From contig NZ_AP024653.1 in the NCBI RefSeq assembly GCF_019977335.1, forward strand, positions 186,001 through 250,000: a stretch of DNA of 64,000 nucleotides. Direction: 5' to 3'. Both the position numbers and the translations under genes were made by a program. The notes under the pieces are model-generated. The model was not told the DNA's origin. It worked only from the letters and a program-made list of their open reading frames with translations, and searched no databases. This stretch comes from Arthrobacter sp. NicSoilB4 (GTDB lineage Bacteria; Actinomycetota; Actinomycetes; Actinomycetales; Micrococcaceae). Below, piece after piece: positions 9,069 through 18,206 of the stretch; the first letter of the stretch is position 1, and each line of letters opens with the position of its first letter.

Positions 9069-10547
9069 TCAGCGGACCTCGATCACCCCCATCATGCCCA
9101 GGTCCTCGTGGTCCAGGATGTGGCAGTGGTAGACCGAGCGGCCGCTGAAGTCGCGGAAAGGGATCCTCACCGTGGCGCGCCCGTTTGCGCGCACGGTCAC
9201 CACGTCCCGCCGGTCCACGACATCCAGCACCCGGCCGTTGTCCTCGATGAGCTGCATCGGCCACACATGGAGGTGGAAGGGATGGTCCATGGGACTCGTG
9301 TTGACCAGCGTCCATTCCTCGACCGAACCGGCCGCCACGACCGTGTCCGTGCGGGCCTCGCTGTATTCACGGCCGTTGATGGTGAAGCGCATGCCGCCCA
9401 TGCCCCCGCCCATGCCGCCCGGCCCCCCGCCCATGGCCAGGATTATCTGCCGGCGGGCGGCCACAGGTGCGGAGCGCAGGTCCTCCAGGGCCGGCCGGGC
9501 GGTGACGGTGCCCGGCGGGGCTCCGGGTTCGCCGTCCACCCGAACGATCGCCAGAGCGGCCGTCCCGTCGGCGGGGGCCCGTCCCTGCCCCATCATGCCC
9601 GGCATGCCGCCGCGGTCATAGGGGAGGGCCTGCAGGGCCGATTCGCCGGCGGTGTACGTCAGCAGCACGTCCGCTCGGTTGCCCGGCGCCAGCAGGAGTT
9701 CGTTGACGGTTTCCGGATCCGGAAACCGCCCCGAGTCCAAGCCGAGCAACTGCAGTTGCTGTCCGTCCAGCCGGAGCCGGAGGAAGCGGGCCACGCAGGC
9801 GTTCACGATCCGCCATCGTTCCCGTTCGCCCGGGCGGGCGGTCAGGAGCGGGATGCTCTGCCCGTTGAGCAGGAGCAGTTCGCCTTCCCGGCCGGCCATG
9901 CGTTCCATGAAGGACGCCGCGGCGATGTTCCCGGCGCTGTCCAGGGTGGTGTCCGAGACCAGCAGGACCCTTTCCCGGTTCACCGGCATGGCTTCGGGAT
10001 CCTCGACGATGATCGCCCCGAAAAGCCCCGCGAAGATCTGCCCTGCAACCATGCCGTGGTGGTGCGGGTGGTACCAGTACACGCCAGGCGGGTGGTCCGG
10101 AGGCAGCCGGTAGCTGTAGTCGAAACCCTCTCCGGGCCTGACCGCCACGAACACGTTGTCGCTGTTGGCCTGCGGGGACACGTGCAGGCCATGGACGTGC
10201 AGGTTCGTCGGTTCGCCGAGGCTGTTCACGAGCCTGATGGTGAGCTCGTCGCCCGGTCGCAGGCGGAGCGTGGGGCCCGGGACCGTGCCGTTGTAGCAGA
10301 GAGCGCCGGCGGGGCGTCCGCCGAGCTCCACCTGCCCGGGAGCAGCATCAAGGGTGAGCTGCAGCCTGCCGTCCGCGCTGCGGAGTTCAGGAGGGCTGCG
10401 GAGCCCGGAACCCTGGGCGGGAGGTGTGCCGCCGGTCGGCTGCTGACTGGAGGCGAGGGACCACCACAGCCCGGCCCCGCCTGCCACGGTAGCCGCCGTC
10501 CCCAGACCGCCCAGGAGCAGGGCGTCGCGGCGGCTGATCGGCCGCAC
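9069..10547 (-). CDS. Tat-exported multicopper oxidase (CueO/CopA type)
   Basis: This 492-residue periplasm/cell-surface multicopper oxidase probably oxidises Cu(I) or phenolic substrates. It begins with a twin-arginine signal (SRRDALLLGG) followed by a hydrophobic stretch. Copper ligands are seen in LHVHGLHVS, YWYHPHHHG, HPFHLHVWPM and YHCHILDHEDLGMM, covering type 1, 2 and 3 sites. A Met/Gly-rich run (MGGGPGGMGGGMGGM) resembles the methionine-rich insert of CueO. The GTG start at 10547 overlaps the TAG stop of the upstream SHOCT gene by one base, so translation is likely coupled. It is separated from copB by the operator-like palindrome. Confidence 0.93.
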   Translation of the reverse strand: MRPISRRDALLLGGLGTAATVAGGAGLWWSLASSQQPTGGTPPAQGSGLRSPPELRSADGRLQLTLDAAPGQVELGGRPAGALCYNGTVPGPTLRLRPGDELTIRLVNSLGEPTNLHVHGLHVSPQANSDNVFVAVRPGEGFDYSYRLPPDHPPGVYWYHPHHHGMVAGQIFAGLFGAIIVEDPEAMPVNRERVLLVSDTTLDSAGNIAAASFMERMAGREGELLLLNGQSIPLLTARPGERERWRIVNACVARFLRLRLDGQQLQLLGLDSGRFPDPETVNELLLAPGNRADVLLTYTAGESALQALPYDRGGMPGMMGQGRAPADGTAALAIVRVDGEPGAPPGTVTARPALEDLRSAPVAARRQIILAMGGGPGGMGGGMGGMRFTINGREYSEARTDTVVAAGSVEEWTLVNTSPMDHPFHLHVWPMQLIEDNGRVLDVVDRRDVVTVRANGRATVRIPFRDFSGRSVYHCHILDHEDLGMMGVIEVR

Positions 10548-10867
10548 TACGGCTCCTCGCCGAGCACTTTCAAATTCTCGCGGTATTGCTCCGGGGTGAG
10601 CTCGCCCCTCGCGAAGCGTTCATCCAGGATCAGCCGCGCCTGGCTTTTGCCGCCCGGAATACCGGGGCCGCTTGGCGGGCCGTAGGGCGGGGTTCCATAT
10701 GGCGGGGTTCCGTAAGGTCCGGGTCCGCCCGGTTGGGCGGGGCCGCTGCGGCCGCTTCCGCCGGTGAAGAGCCGGACCGCGAGGAGCACCAGCACGGCGA
10801 TCCCGACCAGCAACAGCAGGCCCCAGAGCCACATCAGGCCCAGGCCGTCCCAGTAGCGTCCCATCAT
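10547..10867 (-). CDS. Small membrane protein with C-terminal SHOCT domain
   Basis: This is a 106-residue protein. It has one N-terminal membrane helix (WLWGLLLLVGIAVLVLLAV), a Pro/Gly/Tyr-rich linker with repeated GTPPY units, and a C-terminal SHOCT motif (ILDERFARGELTPEQYREN..L). SHOCT proteins often accompany copper oxidases, and this one is the first gene of the leftward copper group with its stop overlapping the oxidase start. Its molecular role is not known. The linker repeat is encoded by near-identical direct repeats at 10683-10720. Confidence 0.85.
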   Translation of the reverse strand: MMGRYWDGLGLMWLWGLLLLVGIAVLVLLAVRLFTGGSGRSGPAQPGGPGPYGTPPYGTPPYGPPSGPGIPGGKSQARLILDERFARGELTPEQYRENLKVLGEEP

Positions 10868-10976
10868 GGCCAGTTCCCTTCGCCCGTGACCGTTCCCGTA
10901 CCGCCCCCTTAGCTATGGTCTAACGGATACCGGGCGGGGGATAGGGTCATAAGTCGCCATTCGGGCCGCCGGCCCG

Positions 10977-11090
10977 CGTTCCTGCCCAGTTACCCGGCTC
11001 GGCGCGAACCGGGACGAACCGGGGCACCCGCGAAACCGCGCTTTCCCGCCGCGTCCCGGGGCCGGCCCGCGAAGTAACCGGGCAGGAACG
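10977..11090. repeat. Intergenic element with 17-bp inverted ends (copy B)
   Basis: The ends CGTTCCTGCCCAGTTAC (10977-10993) and GTAACCGGGCAGGAACG (11074-11090) match as inverted repeats at 16 of 17 positions. Its right end shares CGAAGTAAC-GGGCAGGA with copy A at 6155-6171. It occupies most of the 299-bp gap between radA and the SHOCT gene; the rest of that gap (10868-10976) presumably holds the promoter of the copper group. No ORF is seen in it. Confidence 0.6.
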
Positions 11091-11166
11091 TCACCCGGAA
11101 GGAAGGCACCGGGAAAAGTGCCGGAGCCGGGCAGAAGGCCACACCGGAACAGGGGCATTGAAAGCC

Positions 11167-12540
11167 TCAGCTGATCAGCAGTCCCAGTGCTTCGGCCAGG
11201 TGCCCTACTTCCCGCACCGAGAAGCCCGCAGGCACCGGGCCGGGGCCATTCGGGCTCGCGGGGACCACAGCGTGGGTGAACCCCAGCCGGTGGGCTTCCT
11301 GGATCCGCTGGTTGATGCCGGGCACCGGACGGACTTCACCGGCCAGGCCCACTTCGCCGAAAGCGATGAGCCGCTGCGGCAGGGGTTTCTTGGACTTGGC
11401 CGATGCAACGGCCAGCGCGACGGCCAGGTCCGTGGCGGGCTCGCTGAGTTTCACGCCGCCCACGGTTGCCACGTAGGAATCGTCCTTGCTCAGGAGGCAG
11501 CCGGCCCGCTGCTGGAGGACGGCCAGGAGCATCGCCACCCGGGAGCTGTCCAGCCCGCTGGTTGCCCGGCGGGGCTGCGAACTGGCGCTTTCGGCCAGCA
11601 GGGACTGCACCTCCGCGAGCAGGGGCCGGCGGCCCTCGAGGGTCACCGTGATGCAGGTGCCGGACACGGGCTCCTTGGTCCGGGAGACGAACAGCCCGCT
11701 CGGATCGGCCAGGCCCACGATGCCGTCCTCATTCAGGTCGAAGCAGCCGACGTCGTCCGTGGGGCCGTACCGGTTCTTGACCGCCCGCAGGAGCCGCAGC
11801 CGGGAGTGGCGCTCGCCCTCGAACTGGCACACCACGTCCACGAGGTGCTCGAGCAGCCGGGGTCCGGCGATAGAGCCGTCCTTGGTCACGTGGCCCACCA
11901 GCAGCGTGGTCATGTTGCGGCGTTTGGCGGCGGCAATCAGGGAGGCCGCAACCTCACGGACCTGCGAAACGCCGCCGGCACTGCCTTCGACGTCGGCGCT
12001 GCTCAGCGTCTGCACCGAGTCCACGATCAGCAGGCGTGGCTCGAGCTTCTCCACCTGGCCCAGGGCCTGGCCGAGGTCCGTTTCGGCGGAGAGGTACAGG
12101 GATTCGGCGACGGCGTCGATCCGGTCGGCACGGAGTTTGACCTGGGCGGCGGACTCCTCGCCGGTGATGTAGAGGACATCCTGCGCGGTGCGGGCAAACT
12201 TGGCCGCGACGTCCAGCAGCAGGGTCGACTTGCCGACGCCGGGTTCGCCGGCGAGCAGGATCACGGCGCCGGGAACCAGCCCGCCGCCGAGGACGCGGTC
12301 CAGTTCGTCCACGCCGGTGGGCAGGAAGGCCGCGGTGGTGGCGTCCACCTCGGAGATCCGGCGGGCCGGTTCCAGTACGGTGGTGGCCGCCGTCGTGCGT
12401 GCCACGGCGCCGCCGGTTTCCTCCACGCTGCCCCAGGCCTGGCACTCGCCGCAGCGGCCAACCCACTTGGCCGTGGTCCAGCCGCACTCGGCGCATTTGT
12501 AGCCCGGAGCCTTGGTGTTCCGGGAAGTCTTGGTAGCCAT
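11167..12540 (-). CDS. radA: DNA repair protein RadA/Sms
   Basis: This 457-residue RecA-like ATPase promotes branch migration during recombination and repair. The N-terminal zinc ribbon has Cys16, Cys19, Cys30 and Cys33 (CAEC..CGEC). The Walker A motif GEPGVGKST is at 98-106, and the RadA-specific KNRYG motif is near residue 256. The C-terminal part, with GLAGEVRPVPGINQRIQEA, is the Lon-protease-like domain. Length is normal for the family. It stands between the FUSC protein upstream and the copper group downstream, with 63 bp to the former. Confidence 0.97.
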   Translation of the reverse strand: MATKTSRNTKAPGYKCAECGWTTAKWVGRCGECQAWGSVEETGGAVARTTAATTVLEPARRISEVDATTAAFLPTGVDELDRVLGGGLVPGAVILLAGEPGVGKSTLLLDVAAKFARTAQDVLYITGEESAAQVKLRADRIDAVAESLYLSAETDLGQALGQVEKLEPRLLIVDSVQTLSSADVEGSAGGVSQVREVAASLIAAAKRRNMTTLLVGHVTKDGSIAGPRLLEHLVDVVCQFEGERHSRLRLLRAVKNRYGPTDDVGCFDLNEDGIVGLADPSGLFVSRTKEPVSGTCITVTLEGRRPLLAEVQSLLAESASSQPRRATSGLDSSRVAMLLAVLQQRAGCLLSKDDSYVATVGGVKLSEPATDLAVALAVASAKSKKPLPQRLIAFGEVGLAGEVRPVPGINQRIQEAHRLGFTHAVVPASPNGPGPVPAGFSVREVGHLAEALGLLIS

Positions 12541-12603
12541 TGGTCCACCCTATCCGCGCCCAGCGACAACCCGGTGCCCGCCAGACGCCGGCGCAGAGCG
12601 ATG

Positions 12604-13731
12604 CTACAGCGGCGGCAGGATGTCGCGGGCTTCCCGGGAGTCCACCCCGGCGGCCTCCAGCAGGTCCACCATCAGCGGGCGGAACAGCATGACCACCGTT
12701 TCGCCTTCCAGCCGCTGGACGTCAAGCAGCCGCGGGTGCAGCCGGCCGGCGATTTCGCGCAGCTCCGTCCGGGCGGTCCGCAGGTGCGCGCGGCGGACGC
12801 CGTCGTGCACTTCCGCCAGGCCCAGGGAGAGCTCGTCGACGGCGTCGGCCGTGTCCTGCAGGACGTCGGCGATGTTCTGGGTGGCCTCGTCGGACAGTGC
12901 CGCATGGTTGATGGCGCTGGTCAGGCGGCGGGCAAAGACCCGGCTGTTGCGCAGGGCCAGGTCGATGTAGTCCAGCGACTGCTCCATCTGGTCCAGCTCA
13001 TCCCGGTGCCGCCGGTAGGCCGGCGCCAGCGTGGCCACCTCACCGGAGGCCCGCAGGGACTGCCGCATGGCATCGACCAGCGGCTGGCAGTTCCGCCCCC
13101 GGATGAGCGCGTGCCAGGCCTGGGTGGAGTCGCTGTAACTCAGTGCGGAGGCGCACTCGCGCAGCACTTCGGCGAGCTCGTGCAGGAGCTTCTTGACGTC
13201 GTTGCGGGGTTCCCGCCGCGGGTCCTTGGGGATCAGGATCGTCACCAGCAGGGCGAACACCCCGCCCACGATCGCGTCGATGCTGCGGGTGAACGGCCCC
13301 CCGGCCGGCGCCGGCAGAAGGACCACCAGCAGGGACTGCAGCCCCAGCTGGGTGGTGAAGATCGTGCCGCTGTCCAGGAACCGCGCCAGCAGGATCGAGA
13401 ACAGCAGCACGACGGCGGCCTGCCAGATTCCGGCGCCCAGCCAGTGCAGCAGCAGGTCCCCGACCACGATGCCGATGGTGCAGCCCAGGCCGACTTCCAC
13501 GACGCGGCGCAGCCTGGGGTCGCGGGAGAAGCCGAGGGAGATGAGGGAGGACGTGGCGGCGAACAGCGGGCCGCTGTGGCCCAGGACGTACTCGGCGAAC
13601 GCGTAGGCGCCGACGGCGCAGCCGGTCATCTGGATGGCCGGCACCAGGGAGTTCCGGCTCCGGACCAGGCCGGTGCGGACCCGCCCGCGCAGGAACCGGG
13701 CGCTTGCTGAGAGTCCAGGGGCGGGGGCCAT
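12604..13731 (-). CDS. FUSC/aromatic acid exporter family membrane protein
   Basis: This protein of about 375 residues has an N-terminal block of five to six hydrophobic helices, including SLVPAIQMTGCAVGAYAFAEYV, VGLGCTIGIVVGDLLLHWLG and AIVGGVFALLVTILIP. A long helical cytoplasmic region follows, with many Arg/Glu heptads. This is the layout of the aromatic acid exporter/FUSC (DUF939-like) family. The start is uncertain. The ATG at 13731 has GGAG three bases upstream, while an in-frame GTG at 13776 would add 15 polar residues. Substrate is unknown. It is divergent from pstS. Confidence 0.72.
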   Translation of the reverse strand: MAPAPGLSASARFLRGRVRTGLVRSRNSLVPAIQMTGCAVGAYAFAEYVLGHSGPLFAATSSLISLGFSRDPRLRRVVEVGLGCTIGIVVGDLLLHWLGAGIWQAAVVLLFSILLARFLDSGTIFTTQLGLQSLLVVLLPAPAGGPFTRSIDAIVGGVFALLVTILIPKDPRREPRNDVKKLLHELAEVLRECASALSYSDSTQAWHALIRGRNCQPLVDAMRQSLRASGEVATLAPAYRRHRDELDQMEQSLDYIDLALRNSRVFARRLTSAINHAALSDEATQNIADVLQDTADAVDELSLGLAEVHDGVRRAHLRTARTELREIAGRLHPRLLDVQRLEGETVVMLFRPLMVDLLEAAGVDSREARDILPPL

Positions 13732-13844
13732 GCGCTCCAGTCTATTTGTTCGCCGCTGGTGCGCAGTTCGCGCCACAACCCCTACGGACGTGACGCAGCT
13801 AACGCAAGAGGGACCCGGCGGATGTAAGCCAATGTCCCGGCGTC

Positions 13845-13866
13845 GTTAACCCTTCGTTTACCTTGG
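13845..13866 (+). promoter_or_regulatory. PHO-box-like direct repeats upstream of pstS
   Basis: Two adjacent 11-bp units, GTTAACCCTTC and GTTTACCTTGG, match the GTTNACC-type direct repeat units bound by actinobacterial PhoP. They lie about 120 bp upstream of the pstS start. Phosphate-starvation induction of pstSCAB is therefore likely. Confidence 0.7.
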
Positions 13867-13983
13867 ACCGGCATTCTCTTCATCTGGGGCACCTACCTTC
13901 AGTAAAGGTACAAACCGTACGCATCCCTGCCCGGTCTTCTCCGGCCCGGCACGCATAGAAAATCCCTGGAAGGGGTACATCTA

Positions 13984-15102
13984 GTGAAGGCACTCCGCTT
14001 CGGCCGCCACGCGGCAATCGCTGTCATCGCAGCCGGCGCTCTCGCGCTGACCGCCTGTGGTTCTGACAACGCAACGGGCACCGCCCCCGCAACCGCCACG
14101 GCATCGGGACCCAAGGTCACCGGCACGCTTACCGGCATCGGCTCCTCCGCACAGGGTGCAGCCATGGACGCGTGGAAGACCAACTTCGCCTCGGCCAACC
14201 AGGGCGCATCGGTTCAGTACTCCCCGGACGGCTCCGGCGCAGGCCGCAAGGCACTCCTGGACGGCTCCGCCCAGTTCGGCGGCTCCGACGCCTACCTCAA
14301 GGACGAAGAGTACGCCAGCTCCACCACCCAGTGCGGCCCCGACGGCGCCCTCAACATCCCGGTTTACATCTCCCCGATCGCCGTGGCCTTCAACCTGCCC
14401 GACATCAAGGAACTGAACCTCGACGCCGTCACCGTTGCCAAGATCTTCCGCGGCGAAATCGCCACGTGGAACGATCCTGCCATCGCCGCGCTGAACCCGG
14501 ACGCGAAGCTTCCGGACCTCAAGGTCACCCCGGTGAACCGCTCGGATGACTCCGGCACCACCTCCAACTTCACGGACTACCTGGCCGCCGCAGCACCCGA
14601 GGCCTGGACCGACAAGCCCGCCGGCATCTGGCCTGCAACCCTGAAGGGCGAAAACGCCAAGGGCACCTCCGGCGTCGTCAAGACTGTCACCGACACCCCG
14701 GGCGCCGTGACCTACGCCGACGACTCCGCCGTCAGCGGCAAGCTCGGCGTCGCGCAGATCAAGGTGGGCGAGTCCTTCACTAAAATCTCCGCCGAGGCGG
14801 CCGCGAAGGCAGTTGACGCCGGCAAGCCGGTTGAAGGCCGCAACGCCAACGACCTCTCCATCAAGCTGGACCGCACCACCACCATCGAGGGCGCCTACCC
14901 GATCGTGCTCGTGTCCTTCCACATCGTCTGCTCCAGCTACGACAAGCAGGAAACTGTCGACCTGGTCAAGGCCTTCGAGAGCTACGTAGTGTCCGACGCC
15001 GGCCAGACGGCTGCCGCCGACGCCGCCAAGTCCGCACCGTTGTCCAAGACCCTGCAGGACAAGGCGCTCAAGTCCCTCGAGGCCATCAAGGTCAAGTCCT
15101 AG
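13984..15102 (+). CDS. pstS: Phosphate ABC transporter substrate-binding lipoprotein
   Basis: This 372-residue lipoprotein binds inorganic phosphate outside the membrane and delivers it to PstCA. The signal peptide ends in the lipobox LTAC with Cys25, followed by a Thr/Ala-rich linker. The phosphate-binding loops are recognisable: TGIGSSAQGAAM, SGAGRKALLDG..FGGSDAYL and NRSDDSGTTSNFTDYL. The start is GTG at 13984. It leads a pstS-pstC-pstA-pstB series behind a PHO-box-like site; no phoU lies in the series. A 150-bp gap with a strong hairpin separates it from pstC, so it may be expressed above the permease genes. Confidence 0.96.
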   Translation: MKALRFGRHAAIAVIAAGALALTACGSDNATGTAPATATASGPKVTGTLTGIGSSAQGAAMDAWKTNFASANQGASVQYSPDGSGAGRKALLDGSAQFGGSDAYLKDEEYASSTTQCGPDGALNIPVYISPIAVAFNLPDIKELNLDAVTVAKIFRGEIATWNDPAIAALNPDAKLPDLKVTPVNRSDDSGTTSNFTDYLAAAAPEAWTDKPAGIWPATLKGENAKGTSGVVKTVTDTPGAVTYADDSAVSGKLGVAQIKVGESFTKISAEAAAKAVDAGKPVEGRNANDLSIKLDRTTTIEGAYPIVLVSFHIVCSSYDKQETVDLVKAFESYVVSDAGQTAAADAAKSAPLSKTLQDKALKSLEAIKVKS

Positions 15103-15146
15103 GGATACCTTCCGCCGCAAGGCATAGTGGAAACACCAGCCTGACC

Positions 15147-15203
15147 CAGGTTCCCTGTTCCGATCAGGCGGTCACCGACCGTCCGCCCGGGGCAGGGAAC
15201 CTG
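15147..15203 (+). terminator. Hairpin between pstS and pstC (attenuator candidate)
   Basis: CAGGTTCCCTG (15147-15157) and CAGGGAACCTG (15193-15203) are perfectly complementary over 11 bp. They enclose a second GC-rich fold with GGTC/GACC arms. GCGTTTTG follows. Such a structure could stop part of the transcripts or stabilise the pstS 3' end, giving more PstS than permease. Confidence 0.6.
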
Positions 15204-15252
15204 AGCGTTTTGTCCGAAGTACCAAAAAGATTCGAAGCCGAAGGACCCTGAA

Positions 15253-16185
15253 GTGACCACCACCTCCCTGACCTCGTCACGGGGCGCAGGCCGTGCCGGA
15301 GACAAAGTCTTTTCCGGAGCCACCCTGGCCGCAGGGTGCCTCATCCTGGCCGTGCTCTTCGGCGTGGCGCTCTTCCTCGTAGTCCAGGCATTCCCCGCCC
15401 TCACAGCCTCCCCTGACAAGATCAAGGGCGGCGAAGGATTTTTCGCCTACATCTGGCCGATCGTGATCGGCACCCTCATCGCGGCCACGATCGCCCTGGT
15501 GATCGCCACTCCGGTCGCGATCGGCGTCGCGCTGTTCATCTCGCACTTCGCCCCGCGGCGGCTCGCTTCGGGCCTCGGCTACGTGGTGGACCTCCTCGCC
15601 GCCATCCCCTCCGTGGTCTACGGCGCCTGGGGTGCCGCTTTCCTGGCCAAGGAGATCTCGCCGGCCTACAACTGGCTGGCCAGCAACATGGGCTGGCTGC
15701 CGATTTTCCAGGGCCCGGCCTCCGCCACCGGCAAGACCATCCTGACCGCGGGAATCGTGCTGGCCGTCATGGTCCTTCCCATCATCACCTCCCTGACCCG
15801 CGAAATCTTCCTGCAGACCCCCAAGCTGCATGAGGAAGCCTCCCTGGCGCTCGGCGCCACGCGGTGGGAAATGATCAAAATGGCTGTCCTGCCGTTCGCC
15901 CGCCCGGGAATCGTCAGCGCCGTCATGCTGGGCCTGGGCCGTGCCCTGGGCGAGACCATGGCTGTCGCGCTCGTGCTGTCCTCAGGTGCCCTCACTGCGA
16001 GCCTGATCCAAACGGGCAACCAGACTATCGCCGCCGAGATTGCGCTGAACTTCCCTGAGGCCAGCGGGCTTCAGGTCAGCACCCTGATCGCGGCAGGCCT
16101 TGTCCTGTTCGTCATCACCCTCGGCGTGAACATGATTGCCCGGTGGATCATCACCCGGCACAAAGAATTCTCGGGAGCCAACTAA
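15253..16185 (+). CDS. pstC: Phosphate ABC transporter permease PstC
   Basis: This 310-residue permease has six predicted membrane helices. The cytoplasmic EAA loop is visible (LHEEASLALGATRWEMIKMAVLPFARPGI), as is the motif AIPSVVYGAWGAAFL typical of Pst permeases. The GTG start at 15253 directly follows a purine-rich stretch. Its TAA stop at 16183-16185 is immediately followed by the ATG of pstA with no spacer. It forms the channel with PstA. Confidence 0.96.
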   Translation: MTTTSLTSSRGAGRAGDKVFSGATLAAGCLILAVLFGVALFLVVQAFPALTASPDKIKGGEGFFAYIWPIVIGTLIAATIALVIATPVAIGVALFISHFAPRRLASGLGYVVDLLAAIPSVVYGAWGAAFLAKEISPAYNWLASNMGWLPIFQGPASATGKTILTAGIVLAVMVLPIITSLTREIFLQTPKLHEEASLALGATRWEMIKMAVLPFARPGIVSAVMLGLGRALGETMAVALVLSSGALTASLIQTGNQTIAAEIALNFPEASGLQVSTLIAAGLVLFVITLGVNMIARWIITRHKEFSGAN

Positions 16186-17295
16186 ATGACCGCCACCCTG
16201 ACCCCCGTCAAGAAGCGCTCGGCCCTCACCAAGGGCCAGTTGCCCAAGTGGGCGCCCTACGTTGTCCTGGGCCTGGCTCTGGTCCTCGGGGCCGCCATCA
16301 TGGCCCTGATCGGCTTCAACGCCTTCGGCTGGGGAATCGTCTCCGCCATTCTTTTCGCGGCCGGCCTTGTCGGCTGGAGTGCCGCCGTTGAGGGCAGCCG
16401 CAAGGCCAAGGACAAACTCGCCACATGCCTCGTCGTCGGTTCGTTCCTGGTTGCGCTGCTGCCGCTGATTTCCGTGATCTGGACAGTGCTCGTGAACGGG
16501 CTTCCCGGGCTCATGGACCCAGGCTTCCTGACCACGTCGATGAACGGCGTCACCGGCGCCTTCGACAACAAGAGTGTCGAGGAAGGCGCGCCGGTGGTCG
16601 GCGGCATCTTCCACGCGCTGATCGGCACCCTGCTGATCACCGCGGTCGCGACGGTCATTTCTGTGCCCGTCGGCCTGCTGACCGCCATTTACCTGGTGGA
16701 ATACGGCAACGACCGCCCGCTGGCCCGCGCCATCACCTTCTTCGTGGACGTCATGACCGGCATCCCCTCGATCGTGGCCGGCCTGTTCGCGGCGGCGTTC
16801 TTCTTCGCCATCGTGGGGCCGGGCACCAAAACCGGAGCCGTCTCCGCCGTCGCGCTTTCGGTGCTGATGATTCCCGTGGTGGTCCGCTCCAGCGAGGAAA
16901 TGCTGAAGATCGTCCCCAACGAACTCCGCGAGGCGGCCTACGCCCTGGGCGTGCGCAAATGGCGGACCATCCTCAAGGTGGTCATCCCGACGGCGATCTC
17001 CGGCATCGCCTCCGGTGTCACCCTGGCGATCGCCCGCGTGATCGGTGAAACCGCGCCGATCCTGGTCACCGCAGGCTTCGCCACGTCGATCAACTACAAC
17101 GTGTTCAGCGGCTGGATGGCCTCACTGCCCACGTTCATCTACACACAGATCCTCAACCCGACGTCGCCGTCCAACCCGGACCCGTCCTCCATGCGTGCCT
17201 GGGGTGCGGCCCTGGTCCTCATCATCCTGGTGATGCTGCTCAACCTGATTGCCCGCCTGATCGCCCGCATGTTCGCCCCCAAGACCGGCCGCTAG
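16186..17295 (+). CDS. pstA: Phosphate ABC transporter permease PstA
   Basis: This 369-residue permease is longer than enteric PstA because of an N-terminal extension with two to three extra hydrophobic segments (residues about 20-75, including VVLGLALVLGAAIMALIGFNAFGW). The core has the PstA signatures TGIPSIVAGLFAAAFFF and the EAA loop NELREAAYALGVRKWRTI. It starts directly at the base after the pstC stop. It pairs with PstC to form the phosphate channel and is energised by PstB 56 bp downstream. Confidence 0.96.
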   Translation: MTATLTPVKKRSALTKGQLPKWAPYVVLGLALVLGAAIMALIGFNAFGWGIVSAILFAAGLVGWSAAVEGSRKAKDKLATCLVVGSFLVALLPLISVIWTVLVNGLPGLMDPGFLTTSMNGVTGAFDNKSVEEGAPVVGGIFHALIGTLLITAVATVISVPVGLLTAIYLVEYGNDRPLARAITFFVDVMTGIPSIVAGLFAAAFFFAIVGPGTKTGAVSAVALSVLMIPVVVRSSEEMLKIVPNELREAAYALGVRKWRTILKVVIPTAISGIASGVTLAIARVIGETAPILVTAGFATSINYNVFSGWMASLPTFIYTQILNPTSPSNPDPSSMRAWGAALVLIILVMLLNLIARLIARMFAPKTGR

Positions 17296-17351
17296 CCCGG
17301 CACCGGCAACCCAACTCTTCAGCCCGTATCTCCAGCAAGTGAAGGAACATC

Positions 17352-18131
17352 ATGTCTAAGCGCATCGACGTCAAGGACCTGAACGTCTACTACAGCAAAT
17401 TCCTTGCCGTCGAAGACGTCAACATCAACATCGACGCCAAGTCCGTCACCGCCTTCATCGGTCCGTCCGGCTGCGGCAAGTCCACGTTCCTGCGCACCCT
17501 GAACCGCATGCACGAGGTCATCCCCGGCGCCCGGGTCGAGGGCGAGGTGCTGCTCGACGGCGACAACCTCTACGGGCCCGGCGTGGACCCCGTGACGGTC
17601 CGTTCGCAGATCGGCATGGTGTTCCAGCGCCCCAACCCGTTCCCCACGATGTCCATCCGGGACAACGTGCTGGCCGGCGTGAAGCTCAACAACCAGAAGA
17701 TGTCCAAGGGCGAGGCCGATGCCCTCGTGGAACGCTCACTGCGCGGCGCCAACCTGTGGAACGAGGTCAAGGACCGCCTCGCGAAGCCCGGCTCGGGCCT
17801 TTCCGGCGGCCAGCAGCAGCGGCTCTGCATCGCCCGCGCCATCGCCGTGGAGCCCCAGGTCATCCTGATGGATGAGCCCTGCTCCGCCCTGGACCCGATC
17901 TCCACGCTCGCCATTGAGGACCTCATCAATGAGCTCAAGGACGAGTACACCGTGGTGATCGTGACCCACAACATGCAGCAGGCCGCCCGCGTGTCCCAGA
18001 AGACTGCCTTCTTCAACATCGCCGGCACCGGGCAGCCGGGCAAGCTGATCGAGTACGGCGACACCCACACCATGTTCAGCAACCCGACCCAGAAGGCCAC
18101 CGAGGACTACGTCTCCGGCCGCTTCGGATAG
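17352..18131 (+). CDS. pstB: Phosphate ABC transporter ATP-binding protein
   Basis: This 259-residue ATPase has Walker [11 protein letters not shown]-loop RPNPFPTM, signature [14 protein letters not shown] and Walker [14 protein letters not shown], followed by the switch histidine in VTHNM. The [16 protein letters not shown] segment near the end is usual in actinobacterial PstB. It is preceded by GTGAAGGAACATC. It is the last gene of the pst series and ends 10 bp before a perfect palindromic terminator shared with the convergent phosphate transporter. Confidence 0.97.
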   Translation: MSKRIDVKDLNVYYSKFLAVEDVNINIDAKSVTAFIGPSGCGKSTFLRTLNRMHEVIPGARVEGEVLLDGDNLYGPGVDPVTVRSQIGMVFQRPNPFPTMSIRDNVLAGVKLNNQKMSKGEADALVERSLRGANLWNEVKDRLAKPGSGLSGGQQQRLCIARAIAVEPQVILMDEPCSALDPISTLAIEDLINELKDEYTVVIVTHNMQQAARVSQKTAFFNIAGTGQPGKLIEYGDTHTMFSNPTQKATEDYVSGRFG

Positions 18132-18141
18132 ACCCCGCCCA

Positions 18142-18199
18142 TCGATTGCTCCGCAGGCGCCCTTTTGAACCCTCAAAAGGGCGCCTGCGGAGCAATCGA
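18142..18199. terminator. Perfect 27-bp bidirectional terminator
   Basis: The arms at 18142-18168 and 18173-18199 are exact complements over 27 bp with a four-base loop (ACCC). The top of the stem is CCCTTTTGA/TCAAAAGGG, so each strand carries a short T run. It lies between convergent pstB and pit and overlaps neither coding region. Confidence 0.9.
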
Positions 18200-18206
18200 C
18201 GTGTCC

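Noticed and set aside
9009-10685. 558-codon open frame on the + strand over the multicopper oxidase
   Set aside because: The opposite strand encodes a complete oxidase with all copper ligands; this frame shows no domain.
11158-13710. 850-codon open frame on the + strand across radA and the FUSC gene
   Set aside because: It is the antisense shadow of two well-supported minus-strand genes, with Gln/His/Arg/Gly-rich low-complexity translation and no recognisable domain.
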